DNA from: Ustilaginoidea virens
Lineage: Eukaryota; Ascomycota; Sordariomycetes; Hypocreales; Clavicipitaceae
Assembly: GCF_000687475.1 (NCBI RefSeq)
Contig: NC_057317.1
Coordinates: 2,728,001 to 2,792,000, forward strand
Length of the DNA: 64,000 nucleotides
Direction of reading: 5' to 3'
The notes beneath the pieces were generated by a model. That model ran no database searches. It was not told where the DNA came from and saw only the letters and a list, made by a program, of their open reading frames with translations. The stretch's first letter is position 1. Each line of letters begins with the position of its first letter. Below, piece by piece: positions 32,670 through 43,280 of the stretch. Made by a program: the position numbers and the translations under genes.

Positions 32670-35600
32670 TATGCGGGAGCGGGAGGCGCGGCTGGGAAAC
32701 TTGCGGCCAATGGGTTCGGCTCGGCGCAGTGGCCATCAGCTGCGATTCCTTTGCCATGGACCGCGGCGACAACGAAGCGGTCATGACGGGCGTCGAGACG
32801 ATCCAGCATGAAAAGAAGGACCTCGAGGTCCGCCTGCGAGAACTGCACCGACCTGTATTAGCGAATGCCTGCTGCACTGCATGTCTTTGCCACAGTGTGT
32901 GTGCTCCTACTTCATCCATGCCCTCCATCAAGACCACTCTACTCAGGCTCGGTCGCTCGCCTCGTTAATCCTGCTCGGAGGGAGCAGAACTGGCGCAGCT
33001 TCTCCTTGTCTTTCCGGTCGACGCGACGCTCTGGCACCGGCCGCGTCTGCGGAGGAAGTGGATCTCCTGGCTCGCTGTCTGGCCGTGGGTTTTGTTTGAA
33101 CCCATCTGACAGAGACTCCGGCGACTGCACAGAGCCTGCAATTCTCGCAATGCGGCGGTGGCTGCAGTCTGCATCTGTGACTTCCACCTCGACTGCTTGC
33201 AGATACTCGGGTCTTTGGGCAAATTGGCCAGGTGTGTGCTGCTCGCCTTCCTTCCACGCCCCCGTGTGTGGGTTTTGGTGGTCTCGGTCGACCTGGGGCC
33301 AGCGTGTAGTAATTGACAAGTCGAATTCTTGCGTGCGCGCCCACCGGATAGGACCCTCTCTTGAGAGTTTTGACTTGATCAACATCCTTCAGCGCCCGGA
33401 GCCTACCGTACCCTTGGTACCAGCCGCGATAATCAGCTAAACAGCCCCCAAAACTCCCAAGTGTGAAGAAAGTACACGGTTGCCGAGTGCGTTCAAAAGA
33501 CTCCTCACCCTTGTGTTTAGCCGGGAAGCGCATAAGCTGCTTGGCAAAGGGGCCTCTCTCTGAGAAGGGGCGTCATTATAGTGCGGGGGGGTCAAAGTGA
33601 AGGTCATCGGCCAGCGTCTACGATTACTGCGACCTGCGCTCCCGAATGAGGTGCAAGATTCGCCTGTCGGAAGTCGGCCGTAGTTCCCGGTTACATGCTT
33701 GCGGCTGGTGTTTGCAGATGCCCAAGTTCGTGGTGAAGGCTAGAACAGGGCTGGCGGTTCCGGAACACGAGATTCCAGGATAGAGCCTCGACAAGGGAGA
33801 ATCATCCATGACAATGATACCCCGAATTCCGTGTCTGAAAGGGTTGTTGCTTGCCCGGGTTGTGGTTTGGCTGCAAGCCAGCCCACGCCGGCACTTAATT
33901 GTCTTGAACCTACGGGGTCTCTTGGCCTTTGCAACCGCGAATGGTGCCCGACTAGCACGAGCACGCCACCAGTCTCGGGAGACTTGTGAGGCTCAAATCA
34001 AGCAGTCAAGTTATCGCGCGCAACTTGGATGGCTCTGTAGGCCCTGTACCTAGGATAAATCTAGCAATGAACGATATGGGTGTTGGAGAGAAACATGTTT
34101 CAAGAGCGCATGGGAATGGGGCTGGGAATGACCGGAACGACTGGGCGTTTTCGTAGAAGCCATGTCATGTACGTAGATGACAAGTAGTCTGCTTCTGGTT
34201 TCCGTCTCTGTCACGGAGACGGACGGGGGGGGGGGGGGGGGGGGGGGGGGGCGAGAGACTCAGTCGATGAGGGCTCGCGGGTCGGCAGAAAGAAAGAAAG
34301 GACGCAAGCGTCGTTGTCGGGAGCGAGGAACCGGGCTGGTTCCCGTGACGATATTTGACAAGGGTATCGCGTGGAAAGGTGCCAGGGGCTTTGCATTCTA
34401 GCAGCAGAAGCGCCCCGTCTCCGTAGATTTGCAAAGCCGGGACGGCCGTTTTGCCTTTTCGCACGGGTGTCTCCATCTCCCTATGGATAGACGAGCCGCG
34501 AGAGGTACCGTGTGAAACGGGGATGCGCCGATGCGTAGGAGTAGTTGCGTTTCTTGGGACCCTGCACGGCCTGCCCTGTCCTGGGTAAGCGGCCACGTCT
34601 GAGCTTTGTGCACGTCGCTCTTTGAACTTTGGAGGCGCTGGTCTTGGAGGACGGAGACTTGTTGTTGCTTGGAAGTTGAGCTGGACTCGTGGCTCTCAAA
34701 TTGGGTCTGGGCGAATGGACCTCACACAGTAGCGTGCCCATCGTCCCTGGGAGTAGTAGCCACCAGTACACAGACCGATACTTGACGATTGATACGATCG
34801 AATCGGGGCTGGTTTGATGATGCATAACTTTCCCCTGGCTGAATGACGTTGTTCCCATAAAGGCCGTGGCAGACACCCCGTCGGTTCCCCGTTCTCGATG
34901 CAATCCAAGAGGCGAGCCCGGCAGTTCGTACAACCCAAACGTGACAGCGAGACGCGAGTCGTCCTCCTCGAACCAGGGCAGGCGGCGCCATCCGTTTCCG
35001 TCCCACGATTCCCGCTCTCTCGTGTTGCAGACATGGCAGTCGCACCGTCACTTTGTTTGTCCCCGTTGAGCATGCGCACATCCTGGCCTTGTTTGCGCAC
35101 GTCGAGGAACTCAAGTCCCTTGCTTCGGCTCGTTTTTTGGGTGGTTTTCAAGTCGAGAAATGTCTGGTACTTGCCACGGGGGCCGTCGTACGGAGCCGCT
35201 GGGGCGTGGGAACATGGTCTCGCAGCTTGCTGCGTCCGCGGGCGCAACAGCAAGCTCCGGTACGAGGCCGTAGGGGCGGGGGAACGGCGATGACGATTGC
35301 CTCTCGTTGGCCTTTCCGCGCAGGGAAGGGTGCACTTGGAGTGGGGGAAATGCATCTTGGACTGATGCCCGGGGTCCATGAGGTGCGTGCGTGTCTGGCG
35401 AGGCGAGCTCGGCCACTCTGTGAAAGCCGGGAAAGCTGGTCATGCGTGATGTGGCTTTCCGTGGCACTTTGGTTCATCACCTGTAGCCAGCCGAAGAGTG
35501 AAGCGGCCAGCTGACGGACAATCAGGGCCATTCCATGGTTCCTGGCTGTGCGAGACGATTCCGACGACTCTGGGTTGAACTTTGATTTGCCAACCACTGT

Positions 35601-35854
35601 GGGAAGTTTCGCCACGCGACGAGATATGAGCTTTGTTTCTTCGTTTCTTTGTTTGGTCCCCTTTCCTTTCATCAACGGGAAAGTGCTCGAGGCCGACATA
35701 ATCACAGCCGTCACACAGCCACCCTCGAGGGCCTGTCTTTTTGCGGACTTTCGGCGCGAGAATCATCTCGGATACATTCTTCCTTTTTTTTTCCCCTTCT
35801 TGTCTTCTGGGGCAGTCTCACCTTTGTTATCAGGCTGGCTTTGTGTCGTCAACA
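32670..35854. other. Gene-poor stretch with a G27 tract
   Basis: About 3.2 kb. Overlapping frames of up to 196 codons on both strands (32865-33533) have biased composition and no family resemblance, so I treat them as chance. A 27-base G run lies at 34225-34251. The membrane-protein gene promoter and possibly an unrecognised first exon lie at the right end. Confidence 0.45.
34225..34251. repeat. Homopolymer G27
   Basis: Uninterrupted run of 27 G in non-coding DNA between the HET pseudogene and the membrane-protein gene. Length may be approximate because of slippage. Confidence 0.9.
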
Positions 35855-35903
35855 ATGACCGTATTAGACGCATTTTCCCAACAAGCGCAACATGGCGACT
35901 GCT

Positions 35904-35936
<33 letters not shown>

Positions 35937-36819
35937 TGGGCAGGGGTGCCTCGACAAGCCGGTGTGTGCTAAATCACCATCTGTGCAACTCGCCGCGCAA
36001 GAGAAATGATCTGGCAGATTCAAGTCGCGACCCAAACAGCATCACGGCTCCCGCTGCGACCAAGACAAAGACCGACTCGGGCATCACCCACACCATCCCC
36101 AACAACTCCGTCGTCACGGTGACCAAGCACACCGTCATCTTTTCGGAAGCTCCCTCGGTTTCGACGACGTCGCTTACCACTGCAGAACCAGAATCCACAT
36201 CTGAGACGGGTCCGCCTACGCCGGCGTGCCAGACTTGCAGTCAGGCACCAGCGAGCACGGCAAGACCGCCTGATGCTGGTTCCCTTGGCATCTCGTCCGG
36301 GGCCATCGCAGGGGCGGCCACAGGAGCTGCGGTCATACTGGCGCTGGTGGTTGTCATCTGCGTGGTTTCGCGGCGACGGGCCCGCCGTGGAGAGCATCCC
36401 GATCCGGTCGAGACGGAAACCCTGGGACGACGCTCGCCAGTTGAAGGTGGCTATGAGAAGCACGCTGGTGCCGACGCCCACTGCGGAAGCGATCCATTTG
36501 CCCCCTTTGGAGGTATTTGCTGCTGGGCTTTGCAACGGCATTTAGGGGTCTGGGCAGACGCTGAACGCTAATGCGTGATATAGGTCGTGCTGATCAAACC
36601 GACTACCGCCATCGTCCACCGAGCGGGACATTCGAGATGGACGGGACGGGCATCGCGCCAGTAGAACTGCCCGCAGTGAGCGTGACGGAGGTTGCAAACG
36701 ATGGCGAGACCGTAATGTCCGGCAGGGCAGTCTGCCCAGTGAAGAAGGACATTTTCGACCCTACTTTGAATCTTGGTTCCGCAAATTGGCCCACAGGAAA
36801 ATATCACGTACCCGAGTAA
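35855..36819 (+). CDS. Single-pass membrane protein with Ser/Thr-rich ectodomain
   Basis: Predicted protein of about 297 residues. Exons are 35855-36512 and 36584-36819. The ectodomain is Ser/Thr/Pro-rich (SVSTTSLTTAEPESTSETGP). One membrane helix preceded by Gly/Ala (GAIAGAATGAAVILALVVVICVV) and followed by RRRARR gives a type I topology. The cytosolic tail holds FEMDGTGIAPVELPA, the MDGT/ELPA tail found in many fungal Mid2/WSC-like surface proteins. The 5' end is uncertain. The listed ATG gives no signal peptide and runs through a CAGCAA repeat as (Asn-Ser)n. Another ATG at 35892, spliced from GTGTGT to the CAG before ATTCAAG at about 36018, is also possible. A sensor or wall-anchoring role is plausible but unproven. 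Confidence 0.6.
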
Positions 36820-37947
36820 GTCAGAGGGGAAACCGACACGAAGATATGCCAATGGCCAATGACGCAGCTGGTACCAATGAAACGATCGGGCTGCGGCAAA
36901 GGAGCCAGAGGACTTGGCCGCTTCTCTGGGGAGACTGAACGCGTACGGGTCCCATAGAAGCCTTGCGTCAGCCAGGGGGTAGCAGGTTGAGATTGAGGCA
37001 AAAGGATAAAGAACTGTTGAAAGGGCGTTGATGAAACTTTTCCGCGTCCTCCAACTGCGCAAATAGGATATTGGAGGTTACAGAAATAGGATTCCACAGC
37101 TTGGGTTTATACGTTACATTGATTCGCGACTCACGAAGTATTTGTTCTTATCGCGGTCAACTCGATCAGACCACCGGTCGTAGCACGCGTCGCTTCTGAA
37201 CCCAGTATTCTTGTTGTGAGCATGAGCAGGAGAACTGATTCCGGCGCAAAAGTCATCCGTGATCCTTCCATCGAACAAGTCCAGACATTGTACGTCGTCT
37301 CCGGGCCCATGCTGGAGCTTCCTGGCAAAGCACGGGGCAGGCATCAAGACGCAGAAGTGCCCCACGACCTGAGCGAGAGTGACAGCTGCGATCCAGAAGT
37401 GGACAGTGGACAGTGGACAGAGGCGAAGATGACGAGGTATGTTGGTTATGCGACGCAGGAAATCTTGCCCGCGTCTTTCCTGTCGTCGTCAACTGCGTTC
37501 TGTACGGACACACCGTTGCTTTGGCACCACAACCAAACGCGCCCTGCCACCCGCAGCACGAGTCTCTCAGCCAAAAGTCAGCAGCTCTTTTGTTCGCAAG
37601 CGTAACCAATGGTTCGGGGCGTACGTACTGTACCAAGCAGCAGCCCAACTCAACAGTTCAGTCGCGAGTTCTTGTCCCCGGTCGAAGAGGAAAAGCGAGC
37701 GATCCAGCTGCAAATTCTGCCTATCACGGGTCGTTCTTTCGCTGCCTGGGTGGCCAAGTTCTTAATTGATAGGGTATTTACTCTACCTCTTTCTTGCGTC
37801 TTCGAAAAAAAAAACCCCTCTTTTAATCATTGTGAAAATAGAACAACTTCCCGTACGCCAAGTATGCCTAATGTAGAACTCCACGTTCTATTTCTTCCAG
37901 GATTACCAAGGAGGATAATCAGACTTCCCACTCTAATTTTCTTGCCA

Positions 37948-37978
<31 letters not shown>

Positions 37979-38106
37979 GGAAAGAAAAAGAAAAAAAGAG
38001 GATAAATAGAGACAGAGACGGAAGAGGAACAAAAACTCAGGCTTCCAGAAATTCTCATACTGCTCTGGTTGCTAATACCTCCTCTGTTCAGAACTTGACG
38101 GCAGCA
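36820..38106. other. Intergenic, no gene recognised
   Basis: About 1.3 kb between the convergent membrane-protein and RPB4 genes. A 129-codon frame at 37216-37605 lacks motifs. An A18 run (37947-37964) begins a purine tract with AAAGA repeats up to about 38005. Confidence 0.5.
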
Positions 38107-38721
38107 CTATCGATTCTGAAGTTTCGAAATCTCGTCCAAAAGATCTTGCAGGTCCTCGTCCTTGATTTTGTCTGCCAGGGAAGGGATAAGAGTCTTGGCT
38201 TCGTCGGCATTTTCGCAACATAGAGACCCTGGCAGGGGAAAAAAGGGGGAGAAAAAAAACAAAAAAGTCAATAAGTCTGCAACTGCATGTTCTGGTCAAA
38301 GTGCCAACGCCCGTTCAGTATCGTACCCAGTTGCGCTCGCTCAAACTTGGCCAAATCCTTGTGAGCGCTTAGCAAACGTTCGACGGCCTCGACGTTCTCC
38401 TTTTGCGTGAATCGAGAAAAATGGTCCAGATAGTTCAGCGTCTGGTTCAGCATTCTGATGGCATGTTTAGCAATCCATCACAGGCCCTCGCAAAGCTTTG
38501 TCCCGCGCCCCCGTCATTGATTCGCCGCTTTGGACGTACTCTGTCTCGTTTACGTTTTTGCGATCATTTCGACGCTTCGCAACCAGCGCGTTTAGCACGA
38601 GGGAAGCTTCCGACAGTGTCAAGGTGTCGACATTTTGGAATTCGCCCAGATTCAAGGTCGCCGAAGCTTCTTCGTTGCCTGGAGGGGGCGGTTTAGGTCG
38701 AGATGTGCGTTGGTTCGACAT
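38107..38721 (-). CDS. rpb4: RNA polymerase II subunit Rpb4
   Basis: Predicted 143-residue subunit that pairs with Rpb7 to form the stalk of RNA polymerase II, with roles in initiation and mRNA decay. Exons are 38721-38540, 38454-38327 and 38228-38107. Family hallmarks appear in order: LGEFQNVDTLTLSEASLVLN, then ETEMLNQTLNYLDHFSRF (created by splicing exon 1 to 2), ENVEAVERLL, and FERAQLGSLCCENADEAKTL (created by splicing exon 2 to 3). The end DLLDEISKLQNR is the HRDC-like C-terminus. The start at MSNQRTSRPKPPP matches the usual fungal length. The open frame runs further upstream to 38937, but that extension is Pro/Ser-rich and unlike the family. The gene is divergent from TRS23. Confidence 0.94.
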
Positions 38722-39509
38722 GGTTGATGGTGCCTTTGCGCTGGGCGCCCGGGGGGGGGGGTTTGTCGGGATGCGTTTGCGGCGATTGACTTGGGCCGAG
38801 GGGGATTTCGGGGCAACGAAGGAACTGTACTCTGGTCGAGCCGAAGCGCCGCAAGGTTCGTGAGACGCAAGGACGCGGCCGGGGCTGTTGCTGATTCTGC
38901 GCGGCGGAGGCGAGGCAGATGAGCCAAGATTGGGCAAAGCAAGGTCGGCGGGCCGGGATGGACCGGCGCTGCTCAGTCAGTGCTGGGCGGTCAATAGAAC
39001 GGTTGCACGCTGCACTGTACCAGTTGACGGTGTCCCCAGGCCGGAGTGCTGCCGTCAATGGCAGTCAGGGGACGGCTTGGCGGGGCGGATGCTCGAGTTT
39101 AGCGGGTGGGCTCGCGGGGCCGTCCACTAACATTCCGCTTGCTGCGCCAGGTGAATAGAGATATATACATGCATGTACGGAGTACCTACCCAGGTACCAG
39201 ACCCAACTTGAAACCCGACCAACCACTGCCGTCACCAACTAACGACTTCAAACGTCAATTCAACCCTCAGACTCCATTGACTACCCACAAAGACAAGGGC
39301 ACGGGCTCGATACGATGCTACACTGAGCCTGGCCACCAACTTTTTCTGCCCTCTGTTCTCATCCACCCGTCTTGCTCGATATCGGATCCCGAGCTCCATG
39401 CGTTGTGCGGCGGTGGTTTGATGAGCCTGAAGCAGGCACAGCAGCCCTCTGTATCAACAACGGCCGACTGGCAGACCGGCAGACCGACTCAACCAGTCTC
39501 GTGGGCACC
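38722..39509. promoter_or_regulatory. Divergent intergenic region RPB4 / TRS23
   Basis: About 0.8 kb separating two divergent housekeeping genes; it presumably contains both promoters. A GTACGGAGTACC motif lies at about 39177-39188. No TATA box is obvious. Confidence 0.5.
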
Positions 39510-40126
39510 ATGTGAGACCCCCTCCTGCACCAGTCCTCCCCAAAGCAAACCAACGTCTGACCCTGATCCCCAGGACCGTGTTCGCCTTGATCATCATCAA
39601 CAAAGCTGGTGGCTTGGTCTACAACAAGACCTTCTACGAAGGCGGCCTCAGGAAGATCAGTACAAACGACTATCTCGTCCTGGCTGGTACCTTCCATGGG
39701 TACGTTCATTCTCCTGCCGCCCGGTCTCTCTGGGTTCCCTTCTCCGTCGATTGTCCGCCTCCGTTGCGCTTGTGCTCACCGTCCTTCAGCGTCCACGCCA
39801 TCGCCTCCAGGCTCAACCCCGTCAGGCCGACTGCCCTCGCGCCCGGGACCAATGGTGTTGTGAATAGACCAGAGCCTTCGTCTGGCCTGGAGGTTCTGGA
39901 GACGGAAAACTTTCGACTCCAGTGTTTCAACACCTTGACCGGAACCAAGTTCCTGTTGTTCACGGATTCCACGCAGGCCAATGTGGATGTCACGATTAAG
40001 AGGATGTACGATCTATATTCGGATTACGTGATGAAGAACCCTTTTTATGCATTGGAGATGCCCATTCGTTGTGATATTTTTGACAGAAAGCTATCGTCGT
40101 ATATACGAGAAATTAATAATCGATAG
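39510..40126 (+). CDS. trs23: TRAPP complex subunit Trs23 (sybindin family)
   Basis: Predicted 154-residue longin-fold subunit of the TRAPP complexes, which act as Rab GEFs in ER-Golgi and Golgi traffic. Exons are 39510-39511, 39574-39699 and 39790-40126. The first coding exon holds only AT. The G of the start codon comes after a 62-base intron (donor GTGAGA, branch CTGAC, acceptor CCAG), giving MTVFALIIINKAGG, the exact family N-terminus. Without this intron no ATG stands at that position. KISTNDYLVLAGTFHG joins VHAIASRLNP across intron 2, and the conserved FRLQCFNTLTGTKFLLFTD and IRCDIFDRKL follow. Intron 2 (90 bases) is stop-free and in frame. The gene converges with RPN10, 223 bases apart. 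Confidence 0.9.
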
Positions 40127-40348
40127 TCAATAGGGGGCTTTGTCACGAAAGCAGCTTGCGTTGAGAGGGTGCATCTGAGGTGCATCTGGATGACCGAGAC
40201 TCTCTCAAACTGATTTGGAAAGATAATGTCCTTGAAAAGTCCTCGAAAAGCCTCGTCGTAGCTTTCATCATTCTGGTCTTGCAACCCCGACACATATCGT
40301 ACAGTTTCTGATGGGCACCGTCGTTTTGTACAAACGTGTCCCCAACAC

Positions 40349-41266
40349 TCACGAGGTGTCCATCCTATCGCCGCCATCCTTCTTGTCTCCGCTCCCAGAG
40401 GGGCCCGGCTCATTTTCCTCTTTTATGCCCTCGAGAGACGCCATCTTGGCCGCTTCTTCTTCTTCACGTGCTTTCTTCTCTTGCCTAGCTTTCTCTTCCT
40501 CCATGCTCATGCGCAAAGCGAGAGCAAGCTCTGGTTCCATGGCGGGATCGAATCCAAACTCAAATTCCTCATTGCCACCATCAATACCACCGCTTGCACC
40601 AGCTCCTGAAGCAGCCTCGCCTAGCAGTATCGGAGTGGCAACAAGCTGGTCGCTGAGAAGTTTGCTGCTGGGCGGGATAACAATCAAGTGCGAGCCTTCA
40701 TTCCCCCTGACGGCATCGTTGAAGGCCTGCAACTTCTTCTGCGTGGCATCGTCGTCGAGGTCGCCGAACAAAATAAAGTCCACCGATATATTGCCCTTCT
40801 TCATCTTCTTGGCCAGTTGAGTGAGCTCCTTCTCGGTTTCCTCAATGGGTGAGCAAACAAAGACTATTATTCGCTGTCTCTGGGAACGGTTTTGTCGATG
40901 CTTGAGGGCGAGCTGTCTCAACATTGTTAAACGGACGTCTGCTATTCAGACGTGTCGAAACTGTTTTCCACTTACTGTTGCAACTTGAATACCCGTTTTG
41001 AGGTGGGAGGAGCCTCCAATCTTTTTCTTTGTCCGATGCAATCCCTCGAGGATCTTGCCTTGCTCTGTGGTAAGAGTGACCAGCACCTCGGGCCCTTTGC
41101 CTCCCATGCTCATCAGTCCAACGGAGGACTCGGGGTTACCGTGAGTGATGCTTTGGAAGAGTACGGTGACGGCATCGACTTGCGAATCGAACCGTGTTGG
41201 TTGATAGTCTCCATTTCTACTGCTCTCGCTATTGTCCACGACAATCATTACCGCCTCGAGACCCAT
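40349..41266 (-). CDS. rpn10: 26S proteasome ubiquitin receptor Rpn10
   Basis: Predicted 284-residue subunit of the 19S regulatory particle. Exons are 41266-40976 and 40912-40349. The N-terminal VWA domain (about 1-190) begins MGLEAVMIVVDNSESSRNGD. Splicing restores GIQVATLALKHRQN, followed by RIIVFVCSP. One ubiquitin-interacting motif lies at about 219-237 (DPAMEPELALALRMSMEEE), which binds polyubiquitin chains. The C-terminus is charged and disordered. The TGA stop at 40349 overlaps a strong donor consensus (GTGAGTG), so an extended splice form cannot be excluded. It is divergent from NBL1 and convergent with TRS23. Confidence 0.93.
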
Positions 41267-41821
41267 GCTGGCGGCTGGTGGTGACAGGAGGGGGGCCTAG
41301 AGAAAGTTTCTCCGTAGGGAAGATGCTGATCCGCAGTGCGTGGATAGATTCTTCAATTGTCGTGAGAGCGACAGAGGGCAAGATGACGTTTGCTGGGTTG
41401 TTAATGTAAGATGGAAAACGACTCGAGGTTGCTAATCAGCTTCTGTGAGCTTATCTGGTTATAAGGCGCCAGCGTGTGTTCCAGTTGACCCAAGCTGGAG
41501 TCTAGGGTCTAGGCTTCTAGGCTCGGAGAGATGGACAAGTACAGCTACCTGACTGCGCTGCAGGCGGATGGCAGGACTCAGTGTATCCATGACCTTTTAT
41601 GTTCCAGGCGGAGTTGATTGGTTTCAGCGGTTGTCGACCCTAGTTCGATGCTGACATAATGCAGCCTCTTTGTTTACTTTCTCCAAGTCACCAATAACTC
41701 GTAGCGCGTCCCTTGAGTTGACTGATGAGCTGCCGACCTGATGCTTTCGCAAGAACCAACGCAACAACTGACACAACACTAAGAAGAGTTCGGGCTATAC
41801 CGCGCTGTATTGACCAAATAA
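41267..41821. promoter_or_regulatory. Divergent intergenic region RPN10 / NBL1
   Basis: 555 bases between the two divergent start codons; it must hold both promoters. I find no PACE-like GGTGGCAAA box here. Confidence 0.5.
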
Positions 41822-43054
41822 ATGGCTCCTGCAAGGACCAAGAAGAAGGTCTCGGACCAGTCTGTTGCGCAAGCGAAGCGCCAAGGCACCACAACAGGGA
41901 CCCAAGTTGCCGTCAAAAGCCCCTCGACACCTGGTGATAGAAGCCCGATCAGGAGACGCAGGATGGCGCTCAGTGCTCCGCAAAAACAGGCATTGATTGA
42001 CAATCTCCAGCTCGAAAGTACGAACCCGGCGGTACTCACCGTTTTCCAATCCGTGTCGTCCACTAACACGCTGCCAAAAGTTACCGAACGCGCCAGGCGA
42101 CTTCGAGCTCAGTATCAACTTCAAGCACAAGGTCTGCGTTCCCGGATCGAGATCAGAATCAACAGGATACCCATGGCTTTACGAAAGCTGAAGATGGGCG
42201 ATCTCTTACAAAAGTATGCCCAACAGGAGCAACACCGAATCGCTGCCGAACGTCCTCCTGTTCCTGCCAAGGACACGCCTCGATCCACTCGGCAACCAAG
42301 TGTGCCGTCTCGTGTAATGCCGGCAAGACGCGGCAGCAAGCGGATGAGGTGACTACAATACCTGATAACTTACCCGGAACAAGAAATCTCTAACATGCAC
42401 AACAGCAATGCGATTTCTGGTGACAAGGAAAACGAGGTGGAAAACATGGACGCCAACAAGAAGCGCTTCCACCTGACCCAAGCGGATACCGGACGGCCCA
42501 GACCTGCTCAGGTCTTATCGCCAACTACATCGAACTCTCGGCTGGTAAATCGGGATCGACCTGCCTCACCGATCAAGTCTTACATCGCCCGACCGGCCTC
42601 GCCGTTCAAAGCTCCCAACGCATCACGCGCTGCTGCTGCGACTAGTGTCCTATCCAGCATGGTGGAAAAAGCCAGGGCTACTCGGGCGAGAGGGACCAGA
42701 AAGGTCACCACTGCATCAGAAATCAGCTCTTCATCAAACGGAACCGCAGCGACTGGGAGGACACGACGTCCTGTCGGCACAGCGGCTTCAAGGGCCCCAG
42801 CCTCTCGACCGGCTACTCGCGCTGGGCATCGTGTTAGTAGCACGAGTGAGACCAGCGAAGCTAGTGCCGGCACAGTGGTTAGGAAAGCAAGTACTTCCAG
42901 GAAGACTGGAGGGCCCGCCACCAGGACAACGGTCATGAAAACAATCCGAAAAGGTGTCGCAGGCGACACGAAAAGAGCAGCGGCGTCTTCGAAGCCAGCA
43001 GCAACGACCACTACAGCAAACGCAACGGGCCGAGTCCTGAGAAAGCGTGGCTAG
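41822..43054 (+). CDS. Borealin-type chromosomal passenger subunit Nbl1
   Basis: Predicted 370-residue protein. Exons are 41822-42017, 42081-42348 and 42406-43054. Residues about 50-110 form the Borealin N-terminal helix: QKQALIDNLQLEITERARRL (joined by splicing), then AQYQLQAQGLRSRIEIR and IPMALRKLKMGDLLQKY. This helix packs with the Survivin (Bir1) and INCENP (Sli15) homologues to target Aurora B kinase to centromeres and the spindle midzone. The rest is long, basic and disordered, with RPASPIK/RPASPFKAP motifs (possible CDK sites) and many Arg/Thr/Ala repeats. The first intron (63 bases) is stop-free and in frame. The length exceeds yeast Nbl1 (about 70 residues) but fits filamentous fungi. 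Confidence 0.88.
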
Positions 43055-43280
43055 CTCGGCCTAGGTCTTGCAAGTCCAATGCGGATAACAATCACGTTAA
43101 ATTTCATGCGGCGTTTTGGTGATTTTTATGCAATCGCAAGGGTTGAACACTGATTGGAGCACAAAGGGAATACTCACGAGAGAATGGCAGTGATTTGGAT
43201 TTTTTTTTTCCATAGCAGCATCGTCAGCGAGCCGATCAAAACCGATTTGAGAATCCCAAGTGCTTCCCCGTGGCTCCGTT

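Noticed and set aside
32865..33533. Overlapping frames of up to 196 codons on both strands after the HET pseudogene
   Set aside because: Low-complexity Arg/Pro/Ser translation in several frames at once, no motif and no splice-supported extension. This is typical of GC-rich chance frames.
38722..38937. Upstream open frame extending Rpb4 by 72 residues
   Set aside because: Pro/Ser-rich sequence without similarity to Rpb4. Met at 38721 gives the usual length.
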